Assembly: GCF_037893015.1 (NCBI RefSeq)
Contig: NC_133666.1
Location: 652,726,957-652,790,956, forward strand
Direction of reading: 5' to 3'
DNA: 64,000 nucleotides
Origin: Macrotis lagotis
Lineage: Eukaryota > Chordata > Mammalia > Peramelemorphia > Peramelidae
The notes beneath the pieces were generated by a model, which had not been told where the DNA came from, did not search any database, and saw nothing but the letters and a program-made list of their open reading frames with translations. The translations under genes were made by a program, and so were the position numbers. Of the stretch, positions 33,444 to 44,630 are shown piece by piece; position 1 is the first letter of the stretch; the number at the start of each line of letters is the position of its first letter.

Positions 33444-33591
33444 TTTTCTTTATTTTTGTGGAATCATGGGGTTAAGTGACTTGCCAAGGTCACAGAGCTA
33501 ATATGTATCAAGTGTCAGAGGCCAGACTTGAACTCAGGTCCTTTTGACTCCAAAATTGGCGCTCTATCCACTGTATCACCTAGCTGCCCCT
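33444..33591 (-). repeat. tRNA-derived SINE, older subtype, minus
   Basis: TSD CATTACATTCATTT/CATTACATCCATTT (13 of 14) at 33,430-33,443 and 33,592-33,605. The body carries the AGTGTCAGAGG variant instead of TTAAGTGTCTGAGG. Confidence 0.93.
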
Positions 33592-33952
33592 CATTACATC
33601 CATTTGCCATAATTTGCTTCATTATTGACATCTTTTTTTTACAATTCTTTGCTACCACAAAGAGTGCCATTACACTATTTTAACATTTTTGAGATTTTTT
33701 TTTATCATTGACTATAGTGCTCAGTCACTGACTTAAACCTTCATCGATTATATTTCCCTAATTTTAGGAATTCCAAATACTTAATTCCATTTCAGATTAG
33801 CTTTTCTAAAGGAAGACTTTATCCAACTATGTAGAACAGCCAGACAGCATTTTCCTCTAACACACGGGGGAGATTATTCCCCTCAATCTCTGGGTAAGAG
33901 AAGGGGATTAGTGTCACAGGCATTAGTCCTACCTAGTTTACAAGTCTGAATC

Positions 33953-35146
33953 AGTTGGTTGATTGGTTCTTGTCCTTTGTTATAAAAGAAGACCAAAATA
34001 ATATCATTATGTTTGAGACCAATTATAGTGTGTTTAACTGTGGGTTATCAAACCACTATGAGTTTAGAATGTTCTACCACAGGTTGGACACAAATAATCC
34101 ATGTGAACACCTAGGGTGAGTACTCTAAACTTACATATGTCACATTTCCTTAGCTTCAATTCTGCCTTCCTCATAGAGTGCAGTGTGCTTATTGATGAGG
34201 GAATGCCATACTGGGTCATTCTGTGCTCCCATGTCTCCCATGTGTACAATCAATTCTAAAGTACTTCAATGAGATCTTCAGGGTGTCTTTGTATCGCTTC
34301 TTCTGACCCACTTGTGAGTGCTTGTCCTATGTGAGTTCTCCATAAAATGGTTTTTTGGGCAAGCATACATCTGGCATTCTAACAATGTGCCCAGTCCATT
34401 ATAGTTGCATTCTCTTTAGTAATGTTGGAACACTGGCAGTTTAGCTTGAGAAAGGACCTCAGTATCTCGTATCTTCTCCTGCCAGGTGATCTTCAGAATC
34501 TTCCTAAGACAATTTCAATGGAAGTGATTCAGTTTCCTCACATGACACTGGTAGACTGTCCAGGTTTCACGGGTATATAGTAATGAGGTCAGCACAATGG
34601 CTCTGTAGACCTTCAGTTTGGTGTCAGTCTAATACCTCTTCTCTCCTACATTTTCTATCAGAGCCTCCCAAATACTGAGCTAGCTCTGGCAATGTGAGTG
34701 TCAACCTCATTGTATGTGCACCTCCTTGGAAAGGACACTGTCAAAGTCAGTGAACTTGTCTACAGTACTTGAAACTTCTCCATTTGCTGTAATCAAAGGT
34801 TTCACATATGGATGGTGTGGTGCTGGCTGATAGAGTACCTGGGTTTTCTTGGTGTTCATTGTTAGACCAAAATGAGCACAAGCAGCAGAGAATCAATCCA
34901 TACTTTGTTGCATCTCAGGTTCAGAGGCTGCATTGAGGCACAATCATCTGCCAACAAAAGATCATGCACCAACACTCCCTCCAATTTGGTCTTGTCTTGT
35001 AGCCTTTTCAAGTTGAAGAATTTGGTGTCAGTGCAGTAGCTGACCTTGATTCCATGTTCATCTTCATTGAAGGCCTTTTATAACATGGCTGAAAACATCA
35101 TGCTAAGAAGTATGGGAGCAAGGCCCCATCGTTGTTTTACTCCATT
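33953..35146 (-). mobile_element. RTE-clade LINE, 3' portion, minus
   Basis: Conceptual minus-strand pieces show a reverse transcriptase catalytic LLADDCAS stretch (complement of 34,934-34,957), KTQVLYQPA, LKVYRAIVLTSLLY, a VRKLNHFH piece, GQKKRYKDTLK-like text and the terminal CPTCGRTF at the end of a 61-codon frame (34,064-34,249). This is the order of RTE/BovB-like polyproteins from the catalytic motif to the C-terminus. Stops and shifts break it. It is 5' truncated where a pair of SINE heads begins (35,147). Confidence 0.85.
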
Positions 35147-35212
35147 GGGGCAGCTAGGTGGCACAGTGAATAGAGCACCGGTGCTCTATCCACTGCACCA
35201 CCTATCCATCCC
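35147..35212. repeat. Two SINE heads joined as a perfect-centre palindrome
   Basis: The first 33 bases of the SINE (GGGGCAGCTAGGTGGCACAG to GAGCACC) are directly followed by the reverse complement of the same 33 bases (GGTGCTCTATCCACTGCACC to CCATCCC). No spacer separates them; four to five mismatches occur. Confidence 0.9.
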
Positions 35213-35929
35213 TGGAATGCTGTTTTCTTAGATAGGCTGGTTGCACTACCCTAGCTGGAAATCTTGAACTTCAAGGTCAACACAGCTCAAGTTCCCTAGT
35301 CTGTTCCTGTACCTAGAATTGAAAAAGAAAAATTAAAAATCTCCTAAACCCCAAATCAATTTTTCAGTGCTACATAGAATGGGAAGGGGGAAGGTTGACT
35401 TCAAGCCTTTTCTTATTGGTGCATAGTGTTAATTCAGTGAGTGAGTCCTTCATCCTGAGACACTGATGGAAAAGAAAGAATTCTGTTCCATAAGGTAGTC
35501 TTAAGATACAGGCAATTCCAGCTATGCATTCAGTGGAAAGAAGCTGTTCTTAACCTTGTAGATGGGCCAATATAGAATATTCATACATGTACCAGTCATT
35601 CTGTCTCCCAGAATCAGATTCCCAGTATCTTCCTTGTGAGTTTTTACATTTTACATTTTTACATTTACATTACATGCCTAAGTGATCTAGGCATGTACCA
35701 AACAGCCATTATGGAATGTTAGGACTATATCATCATACAGTCCCTTCCAGTTGATCCAATAAGTTGATCTATCTAAGTGTCTCTTGATTCTTATTCTTGT
35801 ATTTGGAAATTCTCATTCAGTTTTTATGTTTTCATGAGAATTGCTTGAAAGTCCTCTATCCCATTAAAGGTCAATCCTTATATCCAGAATGAAAAGAAAT
35901 GGAGGCAAACCATGAGCATACATTTTTCA
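35213..35929. other. Unassigned intergenic sequence
   Basis: No element named. A short TTTTTACATT-type tandem lies at 35,641-35,672. Confidence 0.45.
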
Positions 35930-36140
35930 GCTCCATATAAGACATAATGTCTGAATGTTAGGAGCTGTCCAACAGTGGATCTCTTTCCCATCACTAGAGG
36001 TCTTCAGGGTGAAGTTGGAGGGCCAATTGTGGGGGACATTGTAGAGGAGGATCATCCATTGAATAGGAGTACTGAACTTGGACCAGATTGTTACTGAGAT
36101 TTCATCAAACTCTGAGATTCTATGATGCTAAGTGAACGAG
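35930..36140 (+). repeat. L3/CR1 LINE 3' end, plus
   Basis: GAGCTGTCCAACAGTGGATC, CCCATCACTAGAGGTCTTCAG and AACTCTGAGATTCTATGATG follow the mammalian L3/CR1 3' terminus. Confidence 0.75.
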
Positions 36141-36209
36141 GAGATATTGTATCAGGGCAAGGAAGAACTTTCTACCAATTAGAGCTTTTTAATGAGGGCT
36201 ACTTTGTGT

Positions 36210-36670
36210 GATATTGACATTTTCATCAATTGAGGTATTCATGCAGAGGCTAGCTGAATATCTATCAGGGAAGTGGGAGAAGGGACTCTTTCTTGTTGAG
36301 AAGCTGATTAGCATGACATCTATCATTCATTTAGACTCTGATATTCATTGGTCTTATGGGGTTCTCATGATCAACGAGGAGACAGGCCTTGCCATGTATC
36401 TAGTAACAGTGATTTTGCTTTCTATGGGATTTATAGAAGGGAGTAACAACTTTCATTGTCATTTCACAGGGATTGATGGGTTCCCTGTTATGTTTTCCTT
36501 TTGGAATCAGGGACCACTCTCTCATACCCCCATGGTTACTTGGGCAGGGTGAGAGTATGGATTATTTCCTCAGTTCTTTGGTAAGATATTTGGGTTCCAG
36601 AGAAATATGAACTACACATTTTGTTTGGAATATAGGCCTGGGCAGGATAGGATAGCTTTTTTTTTTTTGG
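36210..36670 (+). repeat. L3-like start plus unnamed sequence, paired with 58,435-58,870
   Basis: Opens with L3-like GAGGTATTCATGCAGAGGCTAG, then continues with sequence that parallels 58,435-58,870 in order (TTATTTCCTCAGTTCTTTGG versus TTATTTCTTCAGTCCTTTGG, among others). The 114-codon frame here is not conserved in the partner. Confidence 0.45.
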
Positions 36671-37230
36671 AGGACCCAAACAGAGGCCTCTCAGGGATGG
36701 GCCTCTATGATGGCCCTTATCTCTATAGGGAGATGAATTGTTAGAGGAGTAGAGTGATAATTAGACAATTTGACTAACAAGGAGCTATGGGAATTGGGTC
36801 CCGGGGGCCTCAGAAACTGTAAATATTCCCCCTGTGCCCCCCATTTTGGTCTCCCCCATCTTTCCTGTCCCAGGCCAGGAGGGAAACCACTTATGACTTT
36901 CTGCCTAAGTTCCCATATCTGATGTTGCCTCCTTGTCTTTCCTTGGGGACGGAGCTGCTGATTTCTTCATCCTCCCTGCCCAGAACAGAGAAAGTTGAGC
37001 CTGTCCCTTTGTGTTGCTGTCTTAATCTTGCTGAGTCAGAATAGTCTGGTAAGTGCTCATAGAGAAGAAAGCTAGAGAAGTGAGGGTAGGCAACCTGTCC
37101 ATCCTCAGATGGACCAGGGAGATTTGGATTTGTTCATGCCAGAACAGCTTGTTACCTTCTTGCACCCCTTTTCCCCCAACTCTATCTAGGGCAGCCCAGC
37201 ATTCAGTCTAGCTTACTTCTCAGAGCTTCA
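36671..37230. other. Non-repetitive, GC-moderate segment
   Basis: The longest stretch after the CpG island with no repeat resemblance and a higher GC content. It contains TGCTGAGTCA (37,029-37,038), an NF-E2/AP-1 type site. No exon signals are clear. A regulatory role is only a possibility. Confidence 0.4.
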
Positions 37231-37231
37231 G

Positions 37232-37350
37232 ACAGTTATTTATCAAGTACTTAATGACATGCTAGGCTATGACAAGTTTTTGGAGTACAAAAAAGGCAAA
37301 AAGCTGGTCTTTACCCTCTAAAAAGTCACATTCTTGTGGGGATACAACAT
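37232..37350 (-). repeat. L2 3' terminus, minus
   Basis: TTATTTATCAAGTACTTAATG followed by GTCTTTACCCTCTAAAAAG is the reverse L2 end. Confidence 0.55.
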
Positions 37351-37361
37351 TGAAATATAAG

Positions 37362-37640
37362 ATTTTGGTGTTGTTCTTCATAATCAAAGAAGACCATGAC
37401 ATCAGATGGCATGACCTGCCCATTATATTGATTATGATGTACAGTGTAAATGGAAGAGAATCTCAGAGCGAGGCTTAAGTAGTCTGGAGTCCAGTCTGAG
37501 GCTGCTTAGTCCACCCTGGATCAGTTGGCATTTTAGCCAGTTCAGTTCAGAGTCTAGTCCAGAGTCCAGCCTGCACCTGCTGCCCCAATAATTTCTTGTC
37601 CTTAGGTAAGCACAAACAACAACAATCATTAGCAGCTAGT
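37362..37640 (-). repeat. RTE-tailed SINE 3' end plus unrelated body, minus
   Basis: GTTGTTCTTCATAATCAAAG and AGACCATGACATCAGATGG are the tail. The rest (CTGGAGTCCAGTCTGAGGCT) does not match the usual body and holds short GAGTCCAG direct repeats. Confidence 0.5.
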
Positions 37641-37859
37641 TTTTAGGCAAAGGAGAGGTCTGGGAGACATGGCTGCTGGTCCATGTTTGTTCATTCTAGT
37701 GCTGTTTGACCCCTGACAAGTGAGTCTGGCTGTGTGACCACATGTGTATAGATTATGAGTTTCTGTGTGATTTTCTGTGAGCTTTGCTCTGGAACTGTAT
37801 ATGAATCCAAAATCCATGTATCCAGTCCTGAACCCTAGACCTACACGACCAATTGCCTA

Positions 37860-38614
37860 GCAGCTCAAACTATGCATGCCAAATGGAACTCACTATCTTT
37901 CCCCTCAAATTCACACCCTTCCTAAAGTTCCCTATCTTTGCATTCTTCTATTCTCACAGATTTGTAACCTTGGAGAATCACTATTGACTCTACTTTCCTA
38001 TACCTCAAATTTGGCCATTTCTAACCCCACATCACTTACATATGTCCCTTTCTCTCGATTCACATAACTTCCACCTTAGTTCAAGTCCTCCTCACTTCTT
38101 GCCTCTACTTTACTGCAATAATCTTTTGATTGATCTTTCTGTTATTAACCTCTGACCTTTCCACACATCTTCAAAGCTGCCAAAATAATTTTGCTAAAGC
38201 ACAGGTCTAATTGTATAGCTCCACTTTTCAATAAATTTCAGTGATTCTCTATTACTTCTAGGGTCAAATAATAACTTCTTTTCTATTTTTTACAACCATT
38301 TTTAACCTGACTGCAGCCCACATTTCTAGTCTTATACAGTTCCCCTCATGCAATCCATTGTCCAGGTAAACTGATTGTTTTGATTTTCTTTATACCCAAC
38401 AGTTCATTTCCCACCTTTGGGTATATTTCCAAAGTCTTCTCTATGTGCAGAATGTATTCCCTATTTGTGTCTGCTTCTTAGAATCCCTAGATTTATTCAA
38501 AATTCAACCCTAGTACCATCTTCTACGTGAAGTCTTTCCTCATTGTTCTTCCCTGTAAAATTTTTTTTTCCTTGTATGTATTTTGTATATTGTCCCCCTA
38601 CTAGAATAGGAAAT
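37860..38614 (+). repeat. L2 LINE 3' region, plus
   Basis: GACTCTACTTTCCTATACCTC, TACTGCAATAATCTTTTGATTG, AATTTTGCTAAAGCACAGGTC and CAACCCTAGTACCATCTTC are in L2 order. It continues after a MAR1 insertion. Confidence 0.75.
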
Positions 38615-38862
38615 TTTAGCTAGGTGGCTCAGTGGATAGAATACTGGGCTGCAGTCAGGAAAACTCATTTTCCTGAGCTCAAATCTGACCTCAGACACTT
38701 TCCAACTGTGTGATCCTGGGCAATTCACTTAACACTGCTTGCCTCAGTTTCTTCATATGTAAAGTGAGTTGGAAAAAGAAATGACAAACCATGGAAAACC
38801 CCAGATGGGGTCAGGAAGAATTGTATATTATTAAAATAACAATAATAATAATAAAGCCCTCC
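38615..38862 (+). repeat. MAR1-type CORE-SINE, plus
   Basis: TTTAGCTAGGTGGCTCAGTGG, CAATTCACTTAACACTGCTTG, GAAAACCCCAGATGGGGTC and an AATAATAATAAT tail. Confidence 0.9.
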
Positions 38863-38965
38863 TTGAGAAGAGAAACTGAATTTTTTTTTGATTTTGCATC
38901 CCCAGAACCTGGCACAGTGCCCAACATATTTAATAAATGCTTGTTTATTGATTGTGTGTCTGATT
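38863..38965 (+). repeat. L2 LINE 3' terminus, plus (resumes)
   Basis: CCCTCCTTGAGAAGAG, CATCCCCAGAACCTGGCACAG and AATAAATGCTTGTTTATTG complete the L2 interrupted by MAR1. Confidence 0.8.
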
Positions 38966-39059
38966 GTGGGAGTCTGTGAGTGTCTGTGTGTTCTGATTAT
39001 GGGTTTTTGCATGTATGTATGGATCTAATGAAATGTGACTCACTGTGTTTGCATCTGAC

Positions 39060-39800
39060 TGTGAAGGCTTGAATATGTGTCATTTACAGAAAGCACCAAA
39101 CTAGGAGAAATGCTAGCCTTTAGGAATATAGATTCAAGATTCAAAGAGAAATTGAAGAAATAACACTAGGAAAAAACTAAGATTAAATTTAATAGGGACA
39201 AATGTAAAATCTAATGTGGGTTCAAAAATTAAATTCCCACATACAAGTTGGGGAAGGCATTAGTAGCTAGCAGAAACTTCTGGTGGTTTTAGTGATCTAT
39301 AGGCTAAATACCAATCACCAGAGAGATGCAGCTGCACAGAAAGTAAATGTAATTTTAGGATCTATTAAGAGACACATAGAATCTAAGAATAAGGAGACAT
39401 TAATCTTGCTTTGTCAGTCCACATGGAGCAATATCATTGGCACCAGGGTTTTTTTTTTTTTTTTTTTTGGGAAGGACATTGATAAACTTGAGTAACTCCA
39501 GAGGAAGGCAATCAGAATAGAAAAGGCACTTGAGTTTCACAGCATATTAAGAGTCACTGAAAAATTCAGAGAAAAGAAGACTGAAGGGGGATATGGCTTA
39601 GAGTTTTTCTGTTTGATTCAAGAAAGCAGAATTTGGAGGAATGAGAGTTATTAAGAGGCAGATTTAGACTGTCAGTAAAAATACCTTCCTACAGTTAGAG
39701 CCAACTCAAGTGGACTGGGTTGCTATGGAAATTTGTGGGTGACATATTTCTAGACATTTACAAGGAAAGACTAGATGACCACTAGAGTTCATATGTGGAC
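39060..39800 (+). repeat. L3/CR1 LINE, C-terminal ORF2 and 3' end, plus
   Basis: TTTAATAGGGACAAATGTAAA, CAGCTGCACAGAAAGTAAATG, TTTTAGGATCTATTAAGAG and GGAAGGACATTGATAAACTTG ... CTCCAGAGGAAGGCAATCAG track the L3 sense strand. A poly-T of 20 bases sits at 39,450-39,469. Confidence 0.8.
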
Positions 39801-40239
39801 TTTGGTAGTCAGTCTATGTGGACTAGCAATTGGATGTGTTGAGAGAACCTTAGGGTTATGTTTAGATTCCATGGAAACTAAATCTGGCTTCCTGGTGTTG
39901 GATCAATGAGGACTGGTTATTGGTCCAGGACATCTGCTGCTCTTGTAGCTAAGGTAGGGGAGATTTCCTTTTGCCAAGCTCCCAGAAACATTAGAGATAT
40001 CAAATCAACATGAATCAGGGAAAAAAACCCCTCGCTCTCCCTTTGGAATTGGTTTTTGGCTATGGTACAAAAACTCTAAAGGAATAATTATAAGCATTTC
40101 CTTCTTTGGTTCCCTCAGGAGGAAGAGCAACACAATTATTATTATTGTTATTATTTTTGGTTTCATCATCTCAACTGTCTAGGGAAAATTTCCAACTAGT
40201 TGGTCAATCACAGGGGCATTTTAATTTATTGCAACTCAG
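39801..40239. other. Unassigned intergenic sequence
   Basis: No element named. A short (ATT)n-like run occurs at 40,137-40,158. Confidence 0.45.
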
Positions 40240-40500
40240 CAAGGGAAGCAACACAGGGTAGTGGGGAAAGCCTTTGTTGGGGAGGTAGGGAACTTGGGTT
40301 CTGATCTCCTGATGGGAGATTGGGTCAAACATTCTGACATATATTTTTTCATACATACCAAGGTATTTTCAGCTCTGACATTCTCCCTTTCCATTCTGAT
40401 ATTCTATGTCCTAAGGTTCCTAACAGCTCTGATGACCTATTTTTTAAACTTTTTTCACCTCTAAGGGCTTTTAAGCTCTGACATCTTGTGTTTTGTGTTT
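40240..40500 (+). repeat. MIR3-type SINE with tandemly expanded 3' tail, plus
   Basis: After a weak MIR3 body (AGTGGGGAAAGCCTTTG), the 3' terminal phrase recurs at least three times in decayed form: TTTTCAGCTCTGACATTC, CCTAACAGCTCTGATGACC and TTTTAAGCTCTGACATC. Unit spacing is roughly 35-60 bases. Confidence 0.6.
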
Positions 40501-40849
40501 TAATACTGAGGACCTTCTAAACATTGATCCCCAGGCTTGAAATTGTGGGGATGAGACTAATGAAGACATAGTTTTTGCATAGACACAAATGTGCCAGGGT
40601 CTATGTCAAACTCACTCATTTGATGTGATTGATTTGGGTAAACTGTTTCCCCAAAGGATGCTTGAAAAAACTAGCAGAACTTTCCAAAATTTTCCTTTCC
40701 CTCTAATTGCTGCCTTCTTCTTCTACTTTGTATAGAAATAAGCAATAGAGGCAGAAAAAATCTAGAATTCAAGTCTTTTTCCTTTGAAGTCCTGGGTATT
40801 AAATGGAGGGAATTGATGTTTTTTAATCTCTGTTATCTCATGAGGGAAC

Positions 40850-41005
40850 AGAGACAAGAATCCTGCCTCTGCTGCTTTCTATTGGTGTGACTTTGGGCAC
40901 GTCACTGTAACCTAATGGGTCTCAGTTTCATTTGTAAAATCTAAAATGAGAGAATTAGACTATATGAACTCTGAGGTCCCCTCTAGCTTTAATGCTATGT
41001 TATTA
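40850..41005 (+). repeat. MIR3-type SINE, plus
   Basis: CCTGCCTCTGCTGCTTTC, GGTGTGACTTTGGGCACGTC, GAACTCTGAGGTCCCCTCTAG. Confidence 0.75.
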
Positions 41006-41084
41006 TGTCAATGGATGTTGGGATTTTAGAAGAGGAAGAAGGATATGGAGAATGAGTAGGTAGGTAAAAAAAACTGTGTTACTA

Positions 41085-41200
41085 ACAATGTAATTAGTGT
41101 AAATATTACATCCATTTTACAGATGGAGAAAAAGACTCAAAGAAGTGATTTACTCATCTAGGATCATGTAGCTAGTAAGATTTGTAAACAGGATCTGAGC
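41085..41200 (-). repeat. MIR fragment, minus
   Basis: CCATTTTACAGATGGAGAAAA, CATCTAGGATCATGTAGCTAG. Truncated at both ends. Confidence 0.6.
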
Positions 41201-41399
41201 CACAATTTACAATATTAGAGCAATAGAGCTTTGGGCTATAAGGAGGATCCTACAAGAGTTGGGGAAAGTACATCTGGATTGAACATCAGCATCTTGATCA
41301 AGAGTACTTTAAACTCTTGACAAAAAACTGCAGATAAAACTGTTACATGCATGACTGTGCAGACAAAAGGTGAGATGTTGAAAGAAGGATCACAGCGGA

Positions 41400-41580
41400 T
41401 ATTGCAGAATGATAGACAGTGTTGGAAAGGACCCTAGAGGACCACTGAGTCCAATTGTTTTCTTTTTCAGATGAGAAAATGATTTACCCAGCGTTATACA
41501 GCTAATAAGCATCACAATCAGGATTTGAATCCAGGTCTTCTTGATTTCAGAGCTAGTGCTTCTATTCTATAAATTATTGT
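41400..41580 (-). repeat. MIR3-type SINE, minus
   Basis: GTGTTGGAAAGGACCCTAGAG, ATACAGCTAATAAGCATC, GGATTTGAATCCAGGTC. Confidence 0.75.
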
Positions 41581-41764
41581 TATACAGAAGTTAAAAGAAT
41601 GAAGCCAATAGGAAGAAGGTAAGAATATAAAAAGTTTAAAAGTTAGAATGATGGACTGAATCTTACTATAATACAAAAATGGGATTTTATAAAGTATCTG
41701 GTCCAAATGCATTTTATAGATGAGAATCTAAAGGAGATGAAATTTAATGGCGGGAAAGACAAAA

Positions 41765-41925
41765 TTGTTACGTTGTCTGTCACATGAAGATATAGGATAT
41801 AAGCTCCTCAAGGGCCAGAATTACTTAATGTTTGTCATCATTTCCCCATTTATTTTAATGCTTAGCATATAGGATGCACTCAATACAAATTTGGTGAATT
41901 AAATTGATAAAAAACTGATCACTCA
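41765..41925 (+). repeat. L2 3' terminus, plus
   Basis: GGATATAAGCTCCTCAAGG and GCTTAGCATATAGGATGCAC end in CAATACAAATTTGGTGAATT. Confidence 0.65.
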
Positions 41926-41929
41926 AAGG

Positions 41930-42195
41930 AATTGAGCAAGTTTAGTTTGAACATGAGAAGATATTAGAGGGAGACATGATAGCTATCTTCAAGCCTCTGA
42001 AGGACTATTGGTGGAAGAAGGATTGACTTTGTTTTGCTTGACCCCAGGGACAGAGTTGGAAGCAATGGGCAGTACATGTAAAGAAATAGATTTCAACTTA
42101 ATCTAAGGAAGAACTTTCTATATATATATATATATAAAAATGGAAAATGTGCTTCTTCAGGAGGGAGTGGAATTTGTTGGTTGTTGGAATATGAA
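41930..42195 (+). repeat. L3/CR1 3' region, plus, with a (TA)n tract
   Basis: AGAGGGAGACATGATAGCTATC, AGGATTGACTTTGTTTTGC, AATCTAAGGAAGAACTTTC. A TATATATA run (42,118-42,137) has expanded within it. Confidence 0.8.
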
Positions 42196-42289
42196 TAATT
42201 GTCAGAGATTGAATTTGGGGAGAGGAAATTTGGATTATTCGAGAAACCAAAGGACATTAAGAGTATGAACTACTATGGCTTACTAGTTC

Positions 42290-42640
42290 TTCCTCACAAA
42301 AGATACTCTGTCTCTTTGTCTCTGTGTATTTGTATTGGCTGTCCTCCATTTCTGGAATGATCTCTTTTTGCCTTTAAATCTTGCCTTTCCTGGCTTCTTT
42401 AAAAGCTTACCTCAAATTCTACCTTCTAAATAAGATATTTCCTCATTTCTCCAATCACACATGTCTTCCTTCCTGAGATTACCTTCCATCTATTTTTTAA
42501 TATCTTGCATGAATATAGTTGATTACATATTTTCCCTCTATCTGAATGTGAGCTCTTTGAAGACTGGAAAGTAATTTTGCTATTCTTTGTATCCTGAATA
42601 CTTGGCAAAGTGCCTGATGTATAATACTTATTGCTTGACT
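42290..42640 (+). repeat. L2 LINE 3' end, plus
   Basis: CTCCATTTCTGGAATGATCTC, AAGCTTACCTCAAATTCTACC, GAATGTGAGCTCTTTGAAGAC and CTTGGCAAAGTGCCTGATG. Confidence 0.8.
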
Positions 42641-43915
42641 GACTAAAGATGAAAGAGAAGACCTAGAGATGAAGGAGGAAGAGAAAAAAAACCTTTGGAG
42701 GAAATTGAGAAGGAAGAACAGAAATAGAAGAACTCAAATTGAAAGAGAAAAAAAGGAGAAAGACTAATAAAGGTCAAGGAGAAGTAGGAGATGGATTGAG
42801 AGAAGGGTTAAGTAGTTGGCAAGACAAAGTAAGCAACTGATAAGAGAAGGAAGATGGGAATAATTGCCAACATGTTAAGATAAGGCTAACAAGGTGAAGA
42901 GAGTGACCATTCTAGAGTCAGAGATCTCCACAAATAGCTTTCTACAATACCTTTTAGGTGATATACTAATAAGAATAAGAAAGACTGAAAATCTTCTTTT
43001 CAGAAAGTATGATGAGCAAGTAGAATTTTGAAGTGATCCTCACTGAATACTTGGATAATAAGGAGAATGAAATATTCCTGTAAAAAAGTGAAGAAAAGCT
43101 TCAATGTGAAAAGAAGAAGAAAAAAGAATCTGAATGGATAAATAGATTCTTGATTTGGCAATAGGGTTAGTCAATTAAGCTGTCAACATGCAATTATTAA
43201 TTGCTTGCTGTTTGCCAAGCACTATGGTAAAAGGGTAGAAGATTGTGACAGGAGAGAAAGTAGAAGGATTGTTGAATTGGAGCTAGCAAACAATTATGAG
43301 GCTCTTCCCAAGGCAGAAGAGTTGGATACCCTGAAGAGGAAACAGCTGCATGTGTTCCATGTCATTAGAGGTCATGTAGTAAGAGTGAGAAGAAGGTGTT
43401 TGGTGATGCCCTGCTGAGTTCTCCTGAAGTAGTAATTTGTAAACTCAAGAATAACAATGGAGCATTTTACTGTCTTTCTGGATCCATGTATCCAGAACAA
43501 GACAGAGACCCTACCATGATGTTGAAATAGATGGCTGTTACTCACCTCTGATGTTTTATTTGGACAAAAATGATGTGACTAGAGGAAATCTAGACAACAT
43601 TGCTAAGGGCAAGAGACGGTGTATCTTAGGAGCCATCAGTGTTGCCCTTTGAAGAACATTTGGTAGAAAACAAACCTTTGATTAGAACAAAAAAGATGTC
43701 TGAGAAGCATTTTTGGATGCTTGGACAACAGAATGAATCTTGAGTAAATGATGAGTTGCTGTTGGAGTATACTTAACACCAGTAGGAAAGTATTTGTTTA
43801 GATTCTTGGAAAGGTAATCAAAATTTAAATTAAAAATGAAGGGAGATTCTGGAATCTGCAGAGCATTGAACGTCCATGAATCATATATGTGTGTGAATGA
43901 TTTCAATGTGTCTTT
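42641..43915. other. Unassigned sequence, purine-rich at its start
   Basis: 42,650-42,900 is strongly A/G-rich (GGAGGAAATTGAGAAGGAAG). A 70-codon basic frame at 43,205-43,417 shows no motif I know; its beginning overlaps an L2-like TTGCTTGCTGTTTGCCAAGC piece, which argues against coding. Confidence 0.45.
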
Positions 43916-44070
43916 TTTAAACTTTTATTTTTATTTTAGGCAATGGGGCTAAAGTGACTTGCCCAAGGTCATACAGCTAGGCAATTATTAAGTGTCTGAG
44001 GTCACATTTGAACTCAAGTCCTCCTGACTCCAGGGCCAGTGCTCTATACATTGCACTACCTAGCTGCCCC
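43916..44070 (-). repeat. tRNA-derived SINE, minus
   Basis: TTTAGGCAATGGGGCTAAAG through TACCTAGCTGCCCC, with flanks TCAATGTGTCTTTT / TCAATATGTTGTTT resembling a decayed TSD. Confidence 0.92.
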
Positions 44071-44382
44071 TCAATATGTTGTTTAATGGATCACTATCTA
44101 CCTGGGAAAAAAGTGTTATAAAATCTCAGACATGAAAATTTTAAACCAAAAGGGCTTTTGAGAAACTTAGAGCTCTTGCCATATCCCATGATCCTCTGCC
44201 TCTGGTTCTGTCCTTTAAATCTTATAATTAGCTGTTATTTGCTTAATTACTCAAGACTTCTCCAGTTTCTTCAACATGGTTTTGAGTTTCTTCTCTGGGG
44301 ACCTTGTGTTGGTTTGTGAGACCTGATTGTTAAATTTTGTACTGTGAAAATTTGCATCTTGTAAGTAGGCAAATACTACAAT

Positions 44383-44630
44383 TCAAGGTGGTATGGTGGA
44401 TAGAGTGCTGGGCCTGAAGTCAGAAAGACTTATCTTCTTTAGTTCAAACCCAACCTCAGACACTTACTAGCTAGGTGACTCTGGGCAAGTCACTTAACCT
44501 TGTTTGCTTTAATTTCCTCATCTAAAATAAGTTAGAGAAGGAAAAGGTAAACTACTTTAGTATTTTTGTTAAACAAAACCAATCCCAACCTTAACTGGGG
44601 TCATTAAGAGATGGATAAAATTGAAAAGCA
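44383..44630 (+). repeat. MAR1-type CORE-SINE, plus
   Basis: GTGGTATGGTGGATAGAGTGC, TGGGCAAGTCACTTAACC and AACTGGGGTCATTAAGAG are recognisable. A 14-base poly-C lies 120 bases downstream (44,749-44,762). Confidence 0.85.

Larger units (their letters stand above)
32790..33720 (-). mobile_element. L1 3' UTR, minus, interrupted by two SINEs
   Basis: CCCATCTCTTGATCTCATTC, CCTTCAAAGGAGTGGGAGA and TTCCATGTATTCAACATG are 3' UTR-like. After the SINEs, TTTGCCATAATTTGCTTC and CAATTCTTTGCTACCACAAAG give the adjoining L1 3' region. Confidence 0.6.

Noticed and set aside
36208-36552. 114-codon frame with membrane-like stretches.
   Set aside because: It begins in L3-like repeat sequence, and the partner segment at 58.4 kb does not keep the frame.
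43205-43417. Basic 70-codon frame resembling a small nuclear protein.
   Set aside because: Its start lies in an L2-like end and there is no homology I can name.
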